Source: Simiduia sp. 21SJ11W-1 (GTDB lineage Bacteria; Pseudomonadota; Gammaproteobacteria; Pseudomonadales; Cellvibrionaceae). Taken from it: a stretch of 64,000 nt of DNA. Of this stretch, positions 59,469 through 64,000 are shown in pieces. A model generated the notes under the pieces. That model saw only the letters and a list, made by a program, of their open reading frames with translations, ran no database searches and was not told the DNA's origin. Numbering within the stretch: position 1 is the first letter of the stretch; every line of letters starts with the position of its first letter. The translations under genes and the position numbers were made by a program. Location of the stretch: assembly GCF_024138675.1 (NCBI RefSeq), contig NZ_CP090959.1, positions 2,883,501 through 2,947,500 on the forward strand, in the 5' to 3' direction.

Positions 59469-59519
59469 TTGCCCGCGGCAACCATTGTTTTTCACATGTA
59501 TCGCTTAAAGTGAGGATAT
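59469..59519 (+). ncRNA. ROSE-like RNA thermometer in the ibpA leader
   Basis: TCGCT (59501-59505) fits the conserved ROSE motif U(U/C)GCU and can pair with the Shine-Dalgarno AGGA (59513-59516), leaving the central G bulged, just as in ROSE elements; flanking UA/UA pairs extend the stem. A small upstream hairpin TTGCC-CGC-GGCAA (59469-59481) completes the two-stem layout. ROSE elements commonly control small heat-shock genes. Confidence 0.65.
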
Positions 59520-59522
59520 ATT

Positions 59523-59993
59523 ATGAATGCAATAGATCTTACCCCCCTCTACAGAAACAGCATTGGCTTTGACCGTTTGGCGCAACTGCTCGATAGTGCG
59601 CTAAGTGCCGATACTGTCACTTCCGGATACCCTCCCTACAATATTGAGGAGCTGGAAGAAAATCGCTACGGCATCACCCTGGCTGTAGCCGGTTTTGAAG
59701 AAAGCGAACTCGATATCACCGTAGAGAAAGGTGTACTTACCGTGCGCGGCAAAAAGCACAAAGAGGAAGACCGCAAGTACCTGCACCAAGGCATTGCCAA
59801 TCGCGCCTTTGAACGCAAGTTCAACTTGGCAGACTATGTGAAGGTATTGGGTGCAGAAATGAGCAATGGTCTGCTGACCATAAGCCTTGTGAAAGAAATC
59901 CCCGAGGCGATGAAGCCACGCACCATTACCATTAACCAGCGCAGCAATGTGCTGGAACACAAATCTGACAGCAAGCGCGAGCAAGCTGCCTGA
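59523..59993 (+). CDS. ibpA: Small heat-shock protein (Hsp20, IbpA-like)
   Basis: 156 residues. N-terminus MNAIDLTPLYRNSIGFDRLAQLLD is IbpA/IbpB-like; alpha-crystallin core PPYNIEELEENRYGITLAVAGF, LDITVEKGVLTVRGKK, YLHQGIANRAFERKFNLADYVKV; C-terminal anchoring tail with EIPEAMKPRTITI. It holds unfolding proteins for DnaK/ClpB. The preceding leader looks like an RNA thermometer and a terminator follows. Confidence 0.95.
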   Translation: MNAIDLTPLYRNSIGFDRLAQLLDSALSADTVTSGYPPYNIEELEENRYGITLAVAGFEESELDITVEKGVLTVRGKKHKEEDRKYLHQGIANRAFERKFNLADYVKVLGAEMSNGLLTISLVKEIPEAMKPRTITINQRSNVLEHKSDSKREQAA

Positions 59994-60000
59994 CGTTCTC

Positions 60001-60030
60001 GGCCGGTGCCACTAAGGTACCGGCCTTTTT
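60001..60030 (+). terminator. ibpA terminator
   Basis: GGCCGGT / ACCGGCC stem (60001-60007, 60019-60025), inner G-C pairs possible, then five Ts. Confidence 0.85.
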
Positions 60031-60032
60031 AT

Positions 60033-60176
60033 GAAAGTCGCGTCACCCGTGCAGGAGCTCGCAGCCAACATTGCATTGAACTACCCAATGACGCTGATAT
60101 TGCCACCCTGGAAACCCATTGGCACGACAACGCCTTGACCTTATCACTCAACCGCAAGCAAGATAGCCCCGGTTAA
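60033..60176 (+). pseudogene. Possible remnant of a second Hsp20-type gene
   Basis: The frame ending at TAA 60176 reads HCIELPNDADIATLETHW then HDNALTLSLNRKQ, matching the end of an alpha-crystallin domain (ELP..AD...LEA....G.LTLTL.RK). There is no start or ribosome site, and the rest of the domain is missing, being replaced by the ibpA terminator. It may be what is left of a tandem hsp20 copy. Similarity is by eye only. Confidence 0.4.
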
Positions 60177-60229
60177 AACATGGGCGGCCTTCGCCCGCCA
60201 ATGCACAGATAAATACTTAAGGACACACT

Positions 60230-61588
60230 ATGAATTTGGTGCTTCAGCGCACCCTCGTGGGCGCAGGCCTTTGGTTAATTGCCACCTTAAGTGGCGCGGC
60301 CCTGCCCGCAGAAGGTGCAGACGGCAAGCCCTTCCCCTCGTTGGCCCCCATGCTGAAAGCCGTCAACCCGGCGGTGGTGAATATCGCAACCTATTCCACG
60401 CAGCAATACAGCTACAACCCTTTGCTGAACGATCCCTTCTTTCGCCATTTTTTTAATGTACCCCGTGGCTACCAACAACCGAAAAAGCGCCAACAAAGCG
60501 CAGGCTCCGGTGTGATAGTGAACGCCGAAGACGGCATTATTCTTACTAATTATCACGTTATTAAAGACGCAGATCAGGTACAGGTTTCACTGGTGGATGG
60601 CCGAAGCTTCGCGGCAAAAGTGCGCGGCACAGACCCGGAGCTGGATGTCGCGGTTCTGCAAATTGAGGCCCGCCAACTCACCGCGGTACCCACACGCTCA
60701 CGCCACCGGCTGGAAGTGGGCGATTTTGTAGTGGCTATCGGCAACCCTTTTGGCCTTGGCCAAACGGTGACCACGGGCATTGTAAGCGCACTGGGGCGCA
60801 GCGGTTTGGGGATGGACGGCTTTGAGAACTTTATTCAAACCGATGCCTCTATTAACCCCGGCAACTCCGGGGGGGCATTGGTGAATCTGGCCGGCGAGCT
60901 GGTGGGCATTAACACTGCCATCATCGCGCCCGCCGGTGGCAACGTCGGCATCGGCTTTGCCATTCCTACCGCCATGGCACTGGCCAGCATGGAACAAATT
61001 TTAACCCATGGCGCCGTACGCCGGGGGCATTTGGGGTTAAGTGCGCAAGACATCAGCTCGGATTTACGCAGCGCATTTAACCTTCCCCCCGGCCAACACG
61101 GCGCGCTGGTGGTAGAGGTTTACCCCAACTCCACAGCGGAGGCTGCGGGCCTGCGGGCCGGCGACATAATCGTCGCGGTAGATGCCGAACCCGTTCACTC
61201 AAAAGCCCAATTGCTGAGTTTACTGGCAGTGAAAGCGATTGATGATCAAGTGCAACTCACCTTGCTGCGCGAAGGCCGTGAACACCGGCTTACAGCACGC
61301 ATAGAAACCTTCCGCCTGGCGCATACCGACACCGCAGAAATACACCCGCTGCTGGCAGGGCTGGAACTTGAAAATGCACCCGATAACCAGGGCGTTTGGG
61401 TCACCGGCATGGTTCGCAACGCGCCTGCGGCTTTTAACGGCCTGAGGCCCGGCGACGTAATAGTGGCGGTCAACAAATACAGGGTGAAAAACCTGCGGGA
61501 GCTAAGCACACGTGCCGCCGCCGGTGGGCCCACCTTACTGCTACAAATTGTGCGCAATGGGCGTAGCTACCACGTTCAGTTGCGCTAG
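60230..61588 (+). CDS. degQ: Periplasmic serine endoprotease, DegQ/DegP type
   Basis: 452 residues. Signal peptide (LVGAGLWLIATLSGAALPAEG), trypsin-like domain with catalytic His in TNYHVIKD, Asp in DPELDVAVLQI and Ser in NPGNSGGALVNL, then two PDZ domains (RGHLGLSAQDIS..; and about 365-452 ending VQLR). The Q-linker length and 452-residue size fit DegQ more than DegP. Degrades misfolded envelope proteins. It follows ibpA, forming a small stress cluster. No sigma-E promoter was recognised. Confidence 0.93.
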   Translation: MNLVLQRTLVGAGLWLIATLSGAALPAEGADGKPFPSLAPMLKAVNPAVVNIATYSTQQYSYNPLLNDPFFRHFFNVPRGYQQPKKRQQSAGSGVIVNAEDGIILTNYHVIKDADQVQVSLVDGRSFAAKVRGTDPELDVAVLQIEARQLTAVPTRSRHRLEVGDFVVAIGNPFGLGQTVTTGIVSALGRSGLGMDGFENFIQTDASINPGNSGGALVNLAGELVGINTAIIAPAGGNVGIGFAIPTAMALASMEQILTHGAVRRGHLGLSAQDISSDLRSAFNLPPGQHGALVVEVYPNSTAEAAGLRAGDIIVAVDAEPVHSKAQLLSLLAVKAIDDQVQLTLLREGREHRLTARIETFRLAHTDTAEIHPLLAGLELENAPDNQGVWVTGMVRNAPAAFNGLRPGDVIVAVNKYRVKNLRELSTRAAAGGPTLLLQIVRNGRSYHVQLR

Positions 61589-61625
61589 GCCGGCCAACAC
61601 CTTGCAAGGCGTGCGCTGCTACAGC

Positions 61626-62330
61626 TCAGCGGTGCGCGCCTAGCCAAGCCTGCACCACATTGGCCAACGCTTGTGGCTGCTCCAGCGGCAACATATGGCC
61701 ACAATTTTCTACGCTGTACACCTTTGTGGCAGGCCGGGCCTCAACCAGGCGCGCTACCCACGCCTTGGATACAAGCGCATCCTGCTCACCAAAACAAAGC
61801 GCCAAAGGCTGGGTAAACCCAGCCAGCGCGCCCAATAAATCCTCTCGCTTGCTGGTAGCCGCCAACTGGTTGAGTAGATGCCCGGCCCCAAGGCGTGCAT
61901 CCATAGCTTTCATACAGGCACTGATTTCGGGCCGGCCAATATTTGAAGGCCCTACCATCTGCGCAATTTTTTGGTTATTCAGGCCACGGTAGCCCAACCT
62001 TTTAATGGCCTGCACCAGCTGCTCGCGCCCGCGAACTTCTGCTGCGGGCAGTGCGCAGGCACTGTTTGCACACACCAATAACCGGCTCACCCTCGCAGGG
62101 TATTGGGTTGCCAGGCGCGCACTTAAATAGCCGCCAAGGGAAAACCCAATGAGCGCAACCGGCGCCTCAGGCAATTGCGCCAACAGGCCTGCAACCATCT
62201 CATCAATTGAATTGGCCAGAGGGATGCTGAGATGGGTGCATTCATGTGGCGCAAGCAAAGGCCAAAGCCCGTGCCAAAGCTGTTCATCACATTGGGTGCC
62301 GGGAACAAAATAAAGGTGCGCGGGTTTCAT
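61626..62330 (-). CDS. Alpha/beta-fold hydrolase
   Basis: 234 residues. Nucleophile elbow GFSLGGYLSA (Ser about residue 84), acid in FGEQDALVSKAW and His in NCGHMLPLEQPQALAN, the full catalytic triad order. The lid region is helical (EVRGREQLVQAIKRLGYRGLNNQKIAQMV). It resembles carboxylesterases/BioH-like enzymes, but the substrate is not predictable. Stands alone between degQ and the TIGR02647 gene. Confidence 0.88.
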   Translation of the reverse strand: MKPAHLYFVPGTQCDEQLWHGLWPLLAPHECTHLSIPLANSIDEMVAGLLAQLPEAPVALIGFSLGGYLSARLATQYPARVSRLLVCANSACALPAAEVRGREQLVQAIKRLGYRGLNNQKIAQMVGPSNIGRPEISACMKAMDARLGAGHLLNQLAATSKREDLLGALAGFTQPLALCFGEQDALVSKAWVARLVEARPATKVYSVENCGHMLPLEQPQALANVVQAWLGAHR

Positions 62331-62452
62331 ATTCAGCCTGCAAATTCAACTGGCGCATACTTACACAAGCGCCCGGTGTACGCCAGCCAGTGCTTGGTAA
62401 GGGCCTTCGGTGAACCTTGGGTGAATAATGGCTGCGCGCGAGCCACCCCAAA

Positions 62453-62695
62453 CTACTGGGGGTTGGCTTGCAATATGCGCCGGGCGGCTTGCAGATGTTC
62501 TGCCACTTCACGCCCCAGGGCCGTTAGATAACCGCCATCCACGTGATCCACCAACCCCTTACGGTAAAGCCTGGCAGCAGCTTCAACCGCACTCGCATCG
62601 GCCTTGCTGTGCACCTTTAAGCCCGCCAGGGTTGTGCTTAAATCAAACTGCAACAGCAGGTTTACTTCTTCTTGTAACTCGGGTGACAACGCCAT
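62453..62695 (-). CDS. TIGR02647-family small protein
   Basis: 80 residues: LSPELQEEVNLLLQFDLSTT, GLKVHSKADASAVEAAARLYRKGLV and DGGYLTALGREVAEHL. This looks like the TIGR02647 family of gammaproteobacteria, a winged-helix-like fold suggested to bind DNA; the assignment is from memory of the pattern. No obvious partner nearby. Confidence 0.72.
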   Translation of the reverse strand: MALSPELQEEVNLLLQFDLSTTLAGLKVHSKADASAVEAAARLYRKGLVDHVDGGYLTALGREVAEHLQAARRILQANPQ

Positions 62696-62977
62696 GGCTT
62701 ACCTCTGTTTTATTGTTGTTGAATTTCGACATTAGCAGCCCGTCACCCCATATGCCAATGAAACGCTGAAGGCCTGCGGGCTTTTGCCACCCGGCCATTG
62801 CCAGCCAATAAAAAACCCGATGCTTCGCCCGCGCCGGCCTTTCATGTAACCTGCCCAAAGGCTGCACACTGGCAACACCGCGATGGCCCACACCTGGCAG
62901 AGCCACAGCCGGGAAAAACAACCGGGCGCAAAGTGTGCAAACTTACAACTACCCAGTAAAAAGAGACAGAGGCGCCC

Positions 62978-63499
62978 ATGAAGTTCTTACTCGCACTAGC
63001 CGCAACACTGTGCTTCATTACCCAAAGCCAGGCAGACGAGCGCGACCTGCTCAGGGCCTCTCTGGATGCCTTTTTAGCCGGTGCTGCAACCGACGTAGCG
63101 CAACATCAACGCTTTTGGGCTGATGATCTCATTTATACGTCATCGGGTGGCGAGCGCTTTGGCAAAGCAACAATCATTGAGGGTATGCAGGCCTCAAGTG
63201 CGCCGGCCACGGTGCGCTACTGGGCTGAAGATGTAGAAATCAAACTCTATGGCAATGCTGCAGTGGTGGCGTTTCGCTTAATGAGCGAGCCTCTTATTGA
63301 ACAGCAGATCCAACACCAGGCCCAAGAACAGGCCCCGACACAGGGCCAAGATGCCAAGCACCAAGAGGCAACCGCAAACCGGGCTGCCGGCGCTTACGGC
63401 CAGCAGTATCTAAACACCGGCACCTTTATCAAACGCAACGGCGAATGGGCCGTGGTCGCCTGGCAGGCCACCAAAACAGCTTCAAGTACGGGGCGCTAG
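62978..63499 (+). CDS. Secreted SnoaL/NTF2-like protein
   Basis: 173 residues with signal peptide MKFLLALAATLCFITQSQA. The mature part (LLRASLDAFLAGAATDVAQHQRFWADDLIYTSSGGERFGKATIIEGM in part, then YWAEDVEIKLYGNAAVVAFRL, YLNTGTFIKRNGEWAVVAWQATK) matches DUF4440/SnoaL-type cone folds. A Gln-rich insertion (about 108-132, QQIQHQAQEQAPTQGQ) is unusual. Function unknown. Its stop overlaps that of yfbR. Confidence 0.8.
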   Translation: MKFLLALAATLCFITQSQADERDLLRASLDAFLAGAATDVAQHQRFWADDLIYTSSGGERFGKATIIEGMQASSAPATVRYWAEDVEIKLYGNAAVVAFRLMSEPLIEQQIQHQAQEQAPTQGQDAKHQEATANRAAGAYGQQYLNTGTFIKRNGEWAVVAWQATKTASSTGR

Positions 63500-64000
63500 G
63501 CCTCGGCCATAAGCGCCTGCTCAACATCAGACAGCTTGCAGCCTTTGCCCTCGTCATTTAACAACTCATCCAGAGTTAACTGGTAGCTGGGGGCAAACAC
63601 CTGCAGAAAATAATCAACCTCTGGCAAAGCGTAGGCCACCAGCCGCTCGGCAATGTCTTCTGCCGCCTTGCTGAACTCGCGGTTGCCTGTGGCAAGCTCC
63701 GCCTGGCACTTTAAATAGGCAGAAAGCGTATCTGCGGCTTTTATAAGCTGGCGGTGCTCTGCCGGCAACCGGTGCTCCAGCATCACCCGGGCGAAATCTT
63801 CTCTGAGCGCCTCCGGCAATAGCCCTACCAGCTCTTGCTCTGCCTCATGCTCAATGGCCTTGTAGGCATGCTGAATAGCCGGTGAATGGTATTTGATGGG
63901 TGATGGCATATCACCGGTAATGACTTCGCTGCAATCGTGGTAGAGCGCGGCAGTCACCACTGCGTGAGCATCTACATTACCGCCGTACACGCGATTGCGA
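63496..64000 (-). CDS. yfbR: 5'-deoxynucleotidase YfbR (5' end outside window)
   Basis: The frame stays open to the window edge, so the N-terminus with the first HD-domain histidine is outside. The visible part has YHDCSEVITGDMPSPIKYHSPAIQ (HD motif), then YKAIEHEAEQELVGLLPEALREDFARVMLEH, IKAADTLSAYLKCQAELATGN and VDYFLQVFAPSYQLTLDEL, all close to E. coli YfbR. It removes phosphate from dNMPs. The apparent GTG at 63990 is internal. Confidence 0.92.
   Translation of the reverse strand, partial: RNRVYGGNVDAHAVVTAALYHDCSEVITGDMPSPIKYHSPAIQHAYKAIEHEAEQELVGLLPEALREDFARVMLEHRLPAEHRQLIKAADTLSAYLKCQAELATGNREFSKAAEDIAERLVAYALPEVDYFLQVFAPSYQLTLDELLNDEGKGCKLSDVEQALMAEA

Overview
The window is a stretch of gammaproteobacterial chromosome with no rRNA, phage, IS element or CRISPR array. 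Gene content and order (pnp-rpsO-truB-rbfA-infB-nusA-rimP-tRNA-fMet, tRNA-Leu-secG-tpiA-glmM-folP-ftsH, yhbY/greA-carBA, dapB-dnaJK-grpE, recN, fur, bamE, ratBA, smpB) match the conserved housekeeping block of Pseudomonas-like gammaproteobacteria. The fairly GC-rich sequence, Na+-coupled symporters, heme-protein operon and Gac/Rsm-type RNAs suggest a marine or cellulolytic relative such as Cellvibrionales. The taxon is inference; no marker gene fixes it.

Layout. 1-5.6 kb: the end of a TetR regulator, a periplasmic solute-binding protein, and a three-gene secreted cytochrome operon (diheme c4-type cytochrome, MauG/peroxidase-like diheme protein, beta-helix/cytochrome c fusion) behind a consensus promoter with a palindromic operator candidate. 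5.8-9.9 kb: an EamA transporter and the homogentisate pathway hmgA / fumarylacetoacetase-like / maiA. 9.9-13.1 kb: solitary nrdB with a DnaA box, paired NrdR boxes and a long leader, a 62-aa orphan, and a REC-GGDEF diguanylate cyclase. 13.1-13.9 kb: three tandem GGA-rich RNA genes, each with a GacA-type upstream palindrome and a terminator, read here as Csr/Rsm protein-sequestering RNAs. 14-17.8 kb: YhhN, a DUF3833 lipoprotein plus chalcone-isomerase-like pair, a MATE exporter and a DTW protein.

17.9-46.6 kb is almost wholly on the minus strand and is the translation/transcription/protein-quality core. Its most unusual part is 27.4-28.3 kb, where about seven 134-bp tandem repeats follow tRNA-Leu(GAG); each intact unit starts with a copy of the last 9 nt of the tRNA and carries its own intrinsic terminator. 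This resembles the tyrT/rtT arrangement of E. coli. The initiator tRNA next to it has a U1.U72 mismatch. Compared with the usual order, rlmE is missing beside ftsH and a chemotaxis receptor with a sigma-28-like promoter sits between dapB and carA.

46.7-64 kb: SOS-controlled recN, fur, bamE, ratBA, two Na+-symporter paralogs around smpB, a Gld-like ABC exporter operon with a permease-GldG fusion, ibpA with a ROSE-like RNA thermometer, a DegQ-type protease, and small genes ending in a truncated yfbR. Heat-shock control recurs: a near-consensus sigma-32 promoter before grpE, the ibpA thermometer, and ftsH and degQ.
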